From positions 10,209,684-10,273,683 of the forward strand of contig OX388328.1 in NCBI GenBank assembly GCA_947579605.1: a stretch of 64,000 nucleotides of DNA, in the 5' to 3' direction. A model generated the notes under the pieces. The model ran no database searches, was not told the origin of the DNA, and was given only the letters and a program-made list of their open reading frames with translations. The translations under genes and the position numbers were made by a program. Shown here piece after piece: positions 21,764 through 32,573 of the stretch. Within the stretch, counting starts at the first letter, position 1, and every line of letters starts with the position of its first letter. Origin of the DNA: Athripsodes cinereus (taxonomy: Eukaryota > Arthropoda > Insecta > Trichoptera > Leptoceridae).

Positions 21764-23508
21764 TGATATGGGGGGGTGAGAGGTGAGAGAGAGTGAAAGA
21801 ATGGTTTTGGTTGAGGATAAAATAAATAAAATATTATGCCAAAAATGCCAACGGCTGAGACTCTACTGGGCTACCCACAGCACTCCAGGAGTTAAAACAA
21901 TAAAATGGTCTCGATTAAATTATACAGTGAGGCTATATAAATAAGAGACGACAAGTTATGTGCAAATGGACGAAAGTGTAAAAGGCAAATATGAATTTTA
22001 AACAAACATTTAATTAAAAATAAAAAAATTCTTACCACTATTACAAACACACGTTTAAACAGCAACACAATACTACGACTTACTCACTACCCCGTATTGT
22101 CTGTGCACACGTAATTATCCCAATATAAAAAAAACACACTTGATTATTATTTGAATAAAAACGAAAACGTAGCACTTTTAAAATAATTAAATTTCACTTT
22201 ACGATGATTGTAATGGATCCCACGATGAGGGCGCCTCTGGCATGAAAATGCCTAGAGGCAAACAAGTTGAAGAAGGCGCCCCTTGGCGCAGTGCTGGGAG
22301 GGCGAAGTCCCACGTCCGAGGCTCCTGGAGGCAATTACCAGCCTACACAGGTGCAGAGTTGGCTCGTCATGACTTCAGGAGGAGAATATCTCGACTCAAC
22401 TGAAGTCCGGTGACCAGAGACCGACTTGTCTCTCTAAAGGTCAGATGATGAGTCATTGAGTGATGGCAAGAGCAATCCTTCTACCAAGGACAACTGACTA
22501 CTCACTACGACTCGCTGATGATAACCGTTCACCACTGATGGCTGATGGAGACTCACTGATCTTTCAAGGACATTTCTCCGCTGTTCCTTGAGTGGTGTAG
22601 AGAGGGGTTGGTCATATACCCCTCCTACGCTGTGATGCATCTCTGTGCAGCGCCGTGATTGGCTAATTGAATACCAATACACGCTCACCGCAAGTTCCAT
22701 TGTATTGCGAGTACACCTGCACCCTTGTCTGCATTCCAGGAATTATGTACATGATGAAATAAATATTTACAAATGAGTTTGATATTGTTAAGCGTCCAAT
22801 GCGCTGATTTATAATTATTAATTAATTCACATATGAATATTTAAAGCGTCTCTTGCACTGATATTAAATATAAAACATTTCTTGTGTCCATTATCACCAT
22901 TATTATTATAGCGTCTTTTCGCACACCACAAATAACACACATCTTATTCTATTACATAGCACAATACAACCCTTTAGGTAGATAATTAAATACTCAAACT
23001 ACGTATGTTACAATAAAATTAAAATTCATACCTAAAGAGTCGTTTACATAATTCAAAATATATCATCGATATCAAAACTCAATAGATCGAAGCGTAGGTA
23101 TAAAAAATCCAACCAAGCAGATACTAAATAATTACAATACGCAGACATTCTAGAATCTTCATAAAATAATTTGATACATAATGAATGCGCCTTAAGTTGA
23201 TACATAATGAATGCGCCTTAATCTTTTGTTGATATTATTCTCTTTATTACCCCTGTTGCCATGCAGGTACAAATATATATAAACAATAATATTTTGTATG
23301 CAGGTACATAGATTAGCAAACAATATCTAATAATAATATTAATAAATGCAGGTACCTTTTAAGTGCTGGGATATTTTTAATGTTGGGTTATTCTAAATTC
23401 TTATGAACTGCATTGTTTATTTCGGTATTTCAGTACCACTTTCTAAATACCAATTATTATTTTTAATGATAACTTTTCGGCACAATACCTACTACACCGG
23501 GCATAACA
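21764..23508 (-). repeat. Right LTR (5' LTR of the element)
   Basis: Looks base-for-base the same as 17703-19447 on reading, with the same internal duplication, hairpin (22229-22281) and 88-codon frame (22434-22700). As the upstream LTR on the minus strand it should carry the promoter; a TATATAT-type run lies on the minus strand near 23278. Confidence 0.9.
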
Positions 23509-23559
23509 AACCACTTGCACTAAATCCTTTGAACTCTAAAATATCTAGTCTGAAAGAAG

Positions 23560-23645
23560 GGGCGTATGTAGGTATGTGATGGATCTGCATATATTATGGC
23601 GTTCCGTTCTCTCTGCCTTCCCCACCTGGTACACGGCGTGAGCGT
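23560..23645 (+). mobile_element. LINE-A terminal fragment
   Basis: Contains 'tatggcgttccgttctctct' and 'cacggcgtgagcgtat', the last about 80 bp of LINE-A. Confidence 0.65.
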
Positions 23646-24379
23646 ATGGTATAACTTTATTGCACCCATTACATTGCATACTATATCACATGAGCGGTGC
23701 GTCTATAATGCCGATTATCACGAATACGTGCTTTATGACGCATGTGCAACTTTATTGTATATCAAAATATAATTATAATAGCGCAGACGTGATGATTATT
23801 TGATATTTGAATTATTATTATTCTGTTACAATTGATTTATATTCCAAATTCAAACAGGTTGTCACTATTGTTTTGTTTTGTTTGTATATAATGTAATAAT
23901 GCTTCTACTGTTCTAGGAACCATCTCTTGTATACAGTTTCAACTATCGTTGAAAAAAGACGGGCTCAATATATTTTCGAGTACTCTGTGATAATAATTAT
24001 TATATGGTTGCAATTAATAACATAGCAACTCATTTTTTTTATTTCTGTTGCAAAAAAACATCTGTCAGATTTCCGAAAAATCATTTTGTCATAATATTAA
24101 GTTTTGTATGCACTTGAACAAATAAATGTAACATTATTAATAAGATAATTGTTTAGATATAATTACCTGCCTTTTAAGGGACAATTGGTAACATAATATT
24201 CGGAGGCATCACGTCAATGAGTGTTTCTATTTCATAATAAACAACATCACGGCATCTTTTATAAGTAGAGTAACCAGTGATCTAACTGCTTGTTTATAAA
24301 ACACACAATTTAAACCCTTAAGTTCCTACCATATAAAAAGACATTCAAGATGGATGTTGAATTGAATATCGTGTAATTG
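23646..24379. other. AT-rich stretch, nothing recognised
   Basis: No supported feature. Confidence 0.45.
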
Positions 24380-24560
24380 TTAGGATGTTGAATCGGGTGA
24401 TCCGGACGCTGACGATTACATGGCAGAAACCCCTGCTGTCCTGTGTCGCTTGAACCAGTTCTGCCACGTCCCTCATCCCCGACCACTTTTGGATATTTTG
24501 TAGCCGAGAGAGATTCCTCCTTCCAACCCCTCTACAGCCACGGACTTTCCTGTCGTGGCT
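24380..24560 (-). mobile_element. Possible LINE C-terminal remnant
   Basis: Less AT-rich than its surroundings; the minus strand can encode WSGMRDVAELVQATQDSR followed by a hydrophobic block, resembling the A-x-D-R-x-x-W/F end of LINE reverse transcriptases. Weak. Confidence 0.3.
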
Positions 24561-24799
24561 TACTGTAGGGTCCTTGACTTTGAACCTTTCCTTAAATATT
24601 TGTGATATTTTCAGAATACAGTACTTGCCATTTACCAGGTGTTGGATATTTTACATAAAAGAGTGTGAGACAAATATTTAACTGGCAACTCCATAGAAAC
24701 TCTGTCCCGTGGAGTCCTCGGCAAATCATGCTTGTCTGCAAGCTATTGAGTCTCCTGTCAAAATGAAGACGTTAGTAAAAGATCCCGTATACTTCATTT

Positions 24800-25095
24800 G
24801 ACGTTTTGAATTCAGCAGTGCTTAGATATTTTGATAGGGCTTTTGGCGTCGCAGGACCTGTCATCTGGAACCGACTCCCCGAGAACCTCCGTAAAAATCA
24901 ACCGATAACAACGTTCAGGAGCAAGTTGAAGACATCGCTCCTCCAACATAGTCTTGAGATGGATGCTCCATCAAACGGCGCTGAATTAATCATCCAATAT
25001 ACATACATACTTACACTTGTCTTTACTTTTATTAGCACAGAGAGGACGGTTAATCTGCTGGCTATTTCACATAAAGCAATGCCGTGATGGTATGA
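24800..25095 (+). mobile_element. LINE-T 3' end: RT C-terminus joined to family T tail
   Basis: The plus frame (24806-25087) encodes FDRAFGVAGPVIWNRLPENL, then a FRSKLKTSLLQH block, the F..A.P..WN.LP......F...L pattern that closes many non-LTR (CR1/Jockey-group) RTs. About 100 bp on, the 3' UTR carries 'gcacagagaggacggt', 'ctgctggcta', then 'atgccgtgatggtat', the 3' end of the family T repeats. So the T repeats and this LINE share a tail. 5'-truncated copy; related copies at 33586, 40320, 62785 and 63313. Confidence 0.72.
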
Positions 25096-25940
25096 ACGAA
25101 TGAAATTCCTCTAATTCGTCTTAGATCTTAATTTTATTCTGATACAACGCAAAAATAAGAGACTTGTCATAATGAACATGTTCTTATTCAAAACCACTTA
25201 TCTCACATTTTTTTTAATGTATACTACTCTCAAATATGTATACTTTTTTCTCACCCCCAAACATTTTTCTCATCGCTAATCCTTGTGGCGCCTTAGCAGG
25301 TATTTAAAAACGCATTTTAAAACAATCCCTAACCCTCTTCTAGTCATTCTGGTATGTCAATAATCGTGGATTTAAGTACTAAATACTTTCCTAAATCGTA
25401 ATTCTTCTGAATGAAACTACAGTATCTCCTAGGATATACGAGACTCTTAATAACTAGAGCCACAATCTCCGTTTCAACAAATAACATTTAATATATTGAG
25501 GAATATCTCACAAAATTTACGAAATTTGACAAGTTGAATTTTTGACACAATCGGATGCCGGTAGTTGAAATTCATTTGCTCAGAAGTTTAGATATTTATC
25601 GTCTTCGGATTTAAATAATTTTAGAAAAAAATATTAACATCGCGAACCCTCGTTTACCAGCCGATATTTGAATTTAAATAATGTTTTCATTTCACTTATC
25701 AATATTTATATCTATTTTGGAGGCTTCTACCCATTTTTTTGGTTTTCTTTGTTATTCTGTTGAAACGGAAATAATTGTCGATTTTTTTAGTATTTTGTTA
25801 AAAATCTTTACTGTATTTAATTGGTCATCTACTGAGTTCGCGGAATAAAATAAGCATCTCATTCCTTATTTATAAGTTTTTTGTGTGTCATATAAAAGGT
25901 AGGTATTCGTAAAAATCATAAATAAGACATTTATTATCTA
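25096..25940. other. AT-rich stretch, nothing recognised
   Basis: No supported feature. Confidence 0.45.
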
Positions 25941-25942
25941 TA

Positions 25943-26015
25943 ATTCAGCGATAAGCTCTGCCACTCATCCTGAACTTCTTAACTTCTATTGACACGGAGA
26001 GGAAAATTCAAATGT
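25943..26015 (+). mobile_element. Family T fragment
   Basis: The 'ttcagcgat...ccactcatcctgaa.ttctta...gacacggagagga' blocks match the middle of family T. Confidence 0.5.
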
Positions 26016-26020
26016 TTTTT

Positions 26021-26075
26021 CATTTATCGCCCTCATCGCTCTTCTCGGGAGCACAGGGCAGAAACCGGCCTCCTC
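26021..26075 (-). mobile_element. LINE-C terminal fragment
   Basis: The minus strand reads 'gaggccggtttctgccctgt', 'gctcccgagaagagcg' and 'gagggcgat', the last 55 bp of LINE-C as at 10527-10585. It is fused at its 5' side to an antisense tRNA half. Confidence 0.75.
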
Positions 26076-26109
26076 GGGAGCGTAGGTTCGGATCCTACCG
26101 ACTGCGCCA
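26074..26109 (+). pseudogene. 3' half of tRNA-Ser, with CCA
   Basis: The plus strand reads GGGAGCGTAGGTTCGGATCC followed by TACCGACTGCG and CCA. This is the variable arm, T arm and 3' acceptor strand of an animal tRNA-Ser, one base off the usual GGTTCGAATCC. The D arm and anticodon half are missing, so it cannot work as a tRNA. Eukaryotic tRNA genes do not encode CCA, so it probably derives from a mature tRNA copied by reverse transcription; a chance CCA cannot be excluded. Confidence 0.75.
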
Positions 26110-26418
26110 AGTATTGTATACTGTATCAAGTATAACAATAATAGGTTCTTTTTAATAACGAACACTGATTTTTTATATTTAACACAAATATATATTTTAA
26201 ATAATTATTCCTATTATAAATGTCGAACACAACTTCACAAATCACGTAGCCTAACAGTGCAAGTGAAGGTCGTGTTAATAATGCGCCGTTCCCTATAGTG
26301 AGCTAACCTATATAGACTACATAGTATTGCTACTCACTCATCATAACTACTGTTTACTTGTAAACAAGGTTCAAGGTTCACTTAACCTGTTCAGTGTACC
26401 AAAGTCCATACACTACAC

Positions 26419-26565
26419 TCCATTCAGAGCGTCTCTGCGCCTATTGCGTCACCTCTTTCCACGACATTCGCTGCCCTCTGATGTCGTTGTTTTTTACTTG
26501 CAGTTAACCCGCTGGCTACCCCACTTATGGGCAATGCTGCGATGGTATGAATAAATGAATTAAAA
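26419..26565. mobile_element. LINE-C fragment (-) joined to family T tail (+)
   Basis: 26419-26492 is antisense LINE-C ('cattcagagcgtctctg', 'gcgtcacctctttccacgac'). 26493-26560 is the family T end ('ccgctggctaccccactta', 'tgctgcgatggtat') on the plus strand. Confidence 0.65.
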
Positions 26566-26994
26566 TATTGTAAATTAATTTTCAAAAATATTTGTTCATA
26601 TGAAAATATAGTTAGTGTAGAAATCGAATCGGATGTGTCCAGTCTCTAGACTTTTGAGGTATCTGGGCTTTAAGTAAGTCTATATGTATGAATATTTAAA
26701 AAAGTCTGACACGAAAATGAACAATATAAATTTTTTAAAGAACGTAAGACGAACAGACGTTGTTTGCGGACTCACTGTTTGTTTTATCTTTAGCAGATCA
26801 TATTAGGGATAAGACAGACATAACAAATAATACAGTACATGGCTTATACATATTTCAAGAAAGCCATGATTACCCCATTTAAGTCATTTTAAGCTGTCAC
26901 TAAACCACTTGAAGGAATGATGAGAGATAGTACTTGTCATCTGTTTTCTGTTTTACATTTTTTAGGAATTAAATCTTTTTAAAAGATTTTTTGT
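26566..26994. other. AT-rich stretch, nothing recognised
   Basis: No supported feature. Confidence 0.4.
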
Positions 26995-27212
26995 TCCGTA
27001 TAGCACCCGCCGAAGAATCGGTCTTTGATCTTTCACTCTTTTCCGTAAGTTTTCGGGTGTCATGTAATAGGCGGGTGTTCGAAAAAATAAAGAAATTTTA
27101 CATCTTAATTCGACGGTAAGGTTTGTCGTCGAATGTCTTATGTTTGGCTTGCGTGTTTAATACAACATGACAAGTCAGCTGGTTACCCCACTGAAGATAT
27201 TAAATGTCTTAT
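26995..27212 (+). mobile_element. Family T dispersed repeat
   Basis: Runs from 'agcacccgccgaagaatcgg' through 'tttcgggtgtcatgtaatagg' to 'tcagctggttaccccact', in family order, with a diverged middle. Confidence 0.65.
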
Positions 27213-27329
27213 ACGGGGTGTTCTATGAATATCTGCATTTTGTAGGACAAGCGAATGCTTTTAGAAAAGAGTGGGAGACCAATTTTTTGCCGGGGATTCC
27301 TCGAAGAAGAATTTAAAGTGGAGAATGAG

Positions 27330-27662
27330 CAGATGCGATAGGAGTTTTGTGGATAAAATGCGTGTAAACAAGTCGCGTTGGTTTGGACATGTGGAGCGAA
27401 TGGTTGATTAAAAGATAACAAAGAGGATGTATCTATCTGAAAGAGGAGGTGTAAGAAAGCGCAGACGTCCGAAAACTACGTGGCTCAAGCACGTGGATCA
27501 AATTCTCAACGATGGCCGCATGTTGAGTAAGAGAAATCGGCGTGCGTATATGAGAAATTGTATGTATGTGGAAAAAGCGAAAGAAATATCTAATGATCTA
27601 CCTATATGGTGCTCCGTTCCTTCTGCCTACCCCACTTGGAACACGACGTGAGGGTATAGTAT
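27330..27662 (+). mobile_element. LINE-A 3' end fragment
   Basis: The plus strand encodes, over two frames, VDKMRVNKSRWFGHVERM and, in one frame at 27427-27651, MYLSERGGVRKRRRPKTTW, a DQILNDGR block and PSAYPTWNTT before a stop: the C-terminal domain of LINE-A. It ends in 'gagggtatagtatagg'. Frame broken by a stop near 27408. Confidence 0.78.
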
Positions 27663-28204
27663 AGGTACTAAGACATTTTTAATTGCGAAACGTATTTGCT
27701 CCATATTCCTTGATTGTAAAACAACGTAAAGGTAACTATAGTAGGTATAGATAGTAGAGTATAATAATAAATTGTAGTTGTCCATTAAACGTCACCTATT
27801 ATATTATTTATTTTATCACGAATAAACAAAATGTTATACATATAAAACCTACGTATTAATTAATTATATTTATTTAATATTTTATCACTTCTTGCGAAAA
27901 CGATACCAGATTTAGTTCTCAGAATTAATTTGAATTAATTGATTAATTAAAATCAATTATGTACACGACTCCTATAGTTGATTTAACATATTATTTTTCA
28001 TAATAACTGTACTTACCAATTTTTCTTGTATCTATATAGTGTATAATTATGATATGAACATATGTGAGAAATGATTCTATTTTGTTGTATGAGAGACGGT
28101 TTTGCTAGCTGTCTGGCATATTCTAAAAATGTCCAGTGATATCTATACCGTCATGGCTTATCCCATAAGAGTAATATAATAAACATGCAAATTTCCATCT
28201 TCTA
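27663..28204. other. AT-rich stretch with a family T tail scrap
   Basis: 'taccgtcatggcttatccca' near 28148 is a minus-strand family T end. Nothing else recognised. Confidence 0.45.
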
Positions 28205-28600
28205 TCTATCTATCTATACCCTCACGCCGTGTCCCTGGAGGGGTAGGCAGAGAGAACGGAACGCCATATAGCTCTATCCTTACAAACTTTTTTCGCTTCC
28301 TCCACATTCATCCAGTTTCTCATACTTGTTCGCCGATTTCTCTTACTCGGCCGTCCTTTATGATTTGATCCACGTGGTTCTTGGCCGTCCGCGCTTCCTC
28401 ACACCTCCTCTTTCAGATAAATACATCCTCTTCGTCATTCTTTCATCTTGCATTCGTTCAACATGTCCAAACCATCGTAACTTATTTACACGCATTCTAT
28501 CCACAACACTCTTCTCGCATCGGCTTATTCTCCTGATATCCTCATTCTTCACTCCATCCCGCAACGTTTTTTTTTCATCTTCTTACACATTAAAAATAAA
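28205..28600 (-). mobile_element. LINE-A 3' end fragment
   Basis: A (CTAT)n tail, then 'accctcacgccgtgtccc', then the antisense coding region; the minus frame at 28358-28564 encodes MRDGVKNEDIRRISRCEKSV and a LRWFGHVERM block with GRPRTTW. The part nearer the stop is frameshifted. Confidence 0.78.
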
Positions 28601-28639
28601 ACTGGATGAGTACTTGATTGCTGAATTTAATCCCCGTTA

Positions 28640-29090
28640 AGTCCCCGGCAGAAAATAGGTCTCCCATTTTTCTTTTCTAAATTTCCAAGTGTCCTGTGAA
28701 AGGCACACGTAAAACGTCGTATTTAAAATGTTTTTTAGCAGTGATGTTACATAACATAGCATGCATAGACAATAATTCACACAGATCGAGCTAGTCCCAA
28801 ATTAAGATAATATGAATCTTGTATTATGGGTGCTAACGCGACGATACATACATTATAATATATACAATGCACTAAACACATATTACACATACATGTATAA
28901 CACCCAGACCCAGGACAACTTGAAAAAGGTCATTCTCAAGACAAGACAATTGTCTAAGGTTTCTTATTCTGAATGTCTTAATTTTTAATGGCACGTAGAG
29001 GAGAACCTGTATGTTTGTTATGGCTTTGCAGTAAATTCTCTGGCTACCCCACTTGTATGTAGCATATACCGTGATGTTATAGATAGATGG
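28640..29090. mobile_element. Family T pieces around a SINE2 copy
   Basis: 28640-28715 (+) is the 5' part of family T and 28960-29090 (+) the 3' part ('gaatgtctta', 'ctctggctaccccacttgt', 'taccgtgatg'). Between them, 28763-28937 is a SINE2 copy on the minus strand ('cacagatcgagctagtccca', 'aacgcgacgatac', 'aaggtcattct') with its ATAACAT-type tail at 28749. The arrangement suggests SINE2 inserted into a T repeat. Confidence 0.6.
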
Positions 29091-30855
29091 ATAGATAATG
29101 TTAAGTGCATTCTATACAATGCTCTTTCACTGTGATACGATCACTCCAATTTGTATTGGGGGAATATTTTTTATTAGTGCACTTTATATATTGCATTGAC
29201 AATAATAATATGTACCTGTTACAGTGCTGATCATATTTTTGTAACCTAAAAATATACACCATGAAATTATATTTCTCTGGTAATATGGCAGAAGTTGATT
29301 TGTCTGATTTTTGTGAATATTAGATTAGTCACTAGATTTTCCTCTTAAAACCTAATTTTTTAGTTGCACTAGAAAAAATGAAAAACATTAAATTCGCTCT
29401 CTGTACATTGATTGCATTCGCTTTGAATGTATACCTTCTATGGCATTGTTTGTAATCAATGTACAGTAAAGAATTAATAAAAATACTAATATAATATCAT
29501 TTTTAGCAAAAAAATTATAAATGTCAATATGAAGAGCCGATAAATTTACATATCTAATATTTGCCGAAACTGTACATAAGTAAACACATTTTTGAACTTG
29601 TAGACGTGTTCTTCGTGCATCGTCTCCTTGAGTCGCACGTTTTTGTCGGTTTTTAGATAAATCAAAGGGATGCATACATCCATCTCCTTCACTATCTCTT
29701 TTACGTTGTCGATTACCCCCACATCATTATTTGTCCACTACGGCTCATCTACAGATGAGTTACAGTCAAGAAAGACGAGTGTTAACACAAAAAGAAATCG
29801 ATATACATGTATAAACCTATATGGTGGTTGCGGAGCAAACATAATAGAAAAGTTCTCTATATGCCATTATTTAGTGCCTCTCCGATATTGGCAATCACTC
29901 TGGTGAAATTTTCACCAACCTTCGCTCCTCGGAACAATCTTTCTCCACTCATGTTATTTCAATAGGTAAATAATTGAAATAAAAAAAATACGGGATAATT
30001 TTACATCCACATTTTCACCCCATACTGTATTACCAAATAATAATAAAAATACTTGAATAATATAAATAATTCGAGGGGTAGTTTCATCCCCTAAATTCAT
30101 ATATATTACATATTATGTACATTGTGTGTTGACAGATGATGACAGAACTATTTGTAATATCTTACTAATACCTTGTATTATTATAATTTATTATGTATAT
30201 TTTATTACTGCGTGTAACATCATAATATTATTTAATGTCAACTAATGCAGCACTATATTATGGTCTTATAAATATGCCATCATAGTGTATTTTCTATGAT
30301 ATTTGCGGATTACTTGAGGGTGTTTTCTGTTTTGTTTTATGTGATTTAATATTAAATATGACGTATTCTATAAAAAGGAAATCCAGTGTTTTCACAGAAT
30401 GGTATTATTAACACGCCGTCCTCTCTGTGTCACCAAATAATGGAAATGGATTACATATCTCACTTCTAAATTTATTCATTTGTATAAAATGTTTTATTTT
30501 AGAGAAGTGTGGTAGACCTGCTCCGGAATTTCCGTGGGCAAAATATATGTTTTTTTTACGAATAGGGTAGCCAGCATTTTCTGTGCATATTAGACCATAA
30601 AAAATGTCTTCTGTGCTGTAAATATAATATTATATTTATCTAGTTTTAGGCCGAACACCTTATTTTCTCGATGTTTAATGTCTTGTAGGTAATGATTTTA
30701 AAGATAATCTGTTATTCACGTGATGCTCATAAACTTACATGTATTAATTAAGAATATCATTTTATTCAATGACTTCTACAGGACACTCGAAAATTTACAG
30801 GATTATTTGTGATTTTTAATTTAATTACGTCGAGGATTAATTTTTTTTTTTTTTT
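29091..30855. other. AT-rich stretch, nothing firm
   Basis: Scraps of family T near 30418 ('cgccgtcctctctgtgtc') and 30778 ('acaggacactcgaaaa'). Otherwise no supported feature. Confidence 0.45.
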
Positions 30856-31020
30856 AAAAAGATATATCTGGGTTTTTGTTATAAACCCAAATACAACCTT
30901 ATACACCTTTCACAGTAAGCTAAAAGCTTGTGTCGTGAAAGGGGAGTTTGCCGACACCTGGGATTGAACTCCGGACCTCTTGTTCACAAGGCCGAGACTC
31001 TACCTCCAGGCTACCGACGA
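30856..31020 (-). mobile_element. SINE1, complete tRNA-derived SINE
   Basis: The minus strand begins TCGTCGGTAGCCTGGAGGTA (A-box region), has GAGTTCAATCCC as B box about 45 nt on, then GGCAAACTCCCCTTTCACGA, CACAAGCTTTTAGCTTACTG, and ends in a hairpin of TTGGGTTTATAAC / AAAACCCAGAT type and an A-rich run. Sister copies: 51557-51723 (-), 63907-64000 (+, cut by the window end) and a tail at 40691-40740 (-). Confidence 0.82.
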
Positions 31021-31209
31021 TGATTATCTATATTAAAAAATATATTAATCTGCTCTTTTTGTCATCCAGATTTTTAAATAAAGAGAGAAGGACATAATAT
31101 CAGGATCATCCACAAAACAAATAACTGATATTGAATAAAATAAAGTAAATAAATGATAATAATAAAGTATAGGTACTTAATATTTGCACAGCAGATGAAT
31201 TAAAATTAA

Positions 31210-31691
31210 CCCTCGAATGTGCGGTACGGTATGTCGTGTATTTGTCACATGAGTGGGGTACGAGAGACCCCCGGGTTAATAGCTCTAGAACTCTTTACAC
31301 ATAACGAAATTTACGTCGCCGACATAAGTTGGTGATTTGACTTGAATTCCTAATAAAAATATTAAAAAAATGTAACCACGCAAATGGTATTCGTTTTATA
31401 TAGAATATAATATGTGCGTTTTTCTATTTTCAAAAGTCAAAATTTTCTTGTTTTATGTATGGCTCATGATTTAAAAAATCTACTTAGATAAGAAGCATTT
31501 TTAAAAATACGCACATCAATGGTTATCTCCACACCGTCTCTTAGAAATATAGTAATCAGAGGGCTCACAGCTTGTGTTGAATTATAAATTTATTATGGAG
31601 CATAGATTTAATTTTTTTTACTATTAGTCAAAAATACGTGTATACCGATCTCGCGGTATTTTTGGACATAGTCCCTTCGCGCGTCGAGTGA
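31210..31691. mobile_element. Possible piggyBac-like MITE
   Basis: TTAA at 31206-31209 is followed by CCCTCGAATGTGCGG and, about 12 nt on, TATGTC. TTAA at 31692-31695 is preceded by a sequence whose inverse reads CACTCGACGCGCG with TATGTCC at a similar distance. TTAA target and CCCT-type ends are the piggyBac pattern; the right end has diverged. No transposase found. Confidence 0.45.
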
Positions 31692-31695
31692 TTAA

Positions 31696-32380
31696 GATCA
31701 AGACTAGATTAAAATCGTATTTAGATTTGTCAAGAATAACCCTGTAGGTCCTAGAAGAATCTCTTGCATGCACAATTTAAGACAACGGCTTAGAAGCAGC
31801 ACCACATCGCTGTGCAGAGCCTCTGTCAACAAAGAGGAAATAGCCGTGATGATTGTCAACCTTCGTAGAAGAGACAGCACTTAGAAAAGAAGAAGATGAT
31901 AGAAAAGTTTCAGTTCCTAATTGTTTTAGTATTTCATAAGGTGTAAATTCTGTTCTATTCCATTTTTCGTATTGTGAAAACGGCCTTAAATGTAATAACA
32001 ATCTGAACAACAATAGTAATAGTTGTACCATGCAATAATACAATAGAGAACATGTCCTTTTAGTTGATGATATGCTAATATTGTAAAAGAATTATTACTA
32101 CATACATGTAATAATGTACTGAGGGGTCATTCGTGAGAGATATCTGTATCGGGCGATGCAGGGTTAAGATTCGTCTGTTTTTTATTTGTTTCAAAAAATA
32201 TGACAACTATTATAAAACATCTAATTTTAAATTCACTGTAACATGGAATGAATTCTTTTATGGGATCTCCCACAAGCGGAATAAGTAGCCGCAGCGAACT
32301 CACTCAAAGTTATTTATTTATTTATTCTTCACTGTTCATTGTTTACAACAATACAAATTAAAACAGTATCATAAAAATAT
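31696..32380. other. AT-rich stretch, nothing recognised
   Basis: An 88-codon minus frame at 31777-32043 has leucine/serine-biased composition and no recognisable motif. Confidence 0.4.
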
Positions 32381-32383
32381 CAG

Positions 32384-32573
32384 TAGGCCTAGTCAAAACA
32401 CATTTAAGTGTTACGCTTTCGTTTCGTTTTCGTTCGAATGTTGACGACGTTGCGAGAACGCGTCAATTTTCGTAGCTAAAATACACAAGTAGCTACGAAA
32501 ATTGACACGTTCTCGCAACGTCGTCCACATTTGAACGAAAACGTAACGCTAAAATGTGTTTTCACTAGGCCCA
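32384..32573. mobile_element. 190-bp near-palindromic element, family P copy 2
   Basis: Starts TAGGCCTAGTCAAAACACAT and ends with its near-inverse; arms of about 85 bp contain GACGACGTTGCGAGAACG and its inverse, and a centre with 'tcaattttcgtagctaaaat' and its inverse. The terminal GGCCT, the GTCAA and the central block match copy 1 at 10111, so this is one family. CAG lies on the left and CTG on the right. Confidence 0.78.

Larger units (their letters stand above)
17699..23512 (-). mobile_element. Complete gag-only LTR retrotransposon
   Basis: Two direct repeats of 1,745 bp (17703-19447 and 21764-23508) begin TGATATGG and end CATAACA on the plus strand, giving TG...CA termini, and the whole is bracketed by AACC (17699-17702 and 23509-23512). 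The internal 2.3 kb holds one long ORF, Gag-like, on the minus strand, so the right LTR is the 5' LTR. No aspartic protease, RT, RNase H or integrase motif is found. The offset between the LTRs stays constant at 4,061 bp from end to end and I found no differing base, so the insertion is young. This structure is that of a non-autonomous TR-GAG type element needing Pol in trans. Confidence 0.92.

Noticed and set aside
21227..21766. 179-codon plus-strand frame opposite gag
   Set aside because: It lies antisense to the Gag-like ORF, which has capsid-type sequence; the plus-strand product has no recognisable features.
31206..32167. Larger piggyBac-like element ending at TTAA 32164-32167
   Set aside because: After GGG-TTAA the right end shares almost nothing with the left end; the nearer TTAA at 31692 gives a better inverted match.
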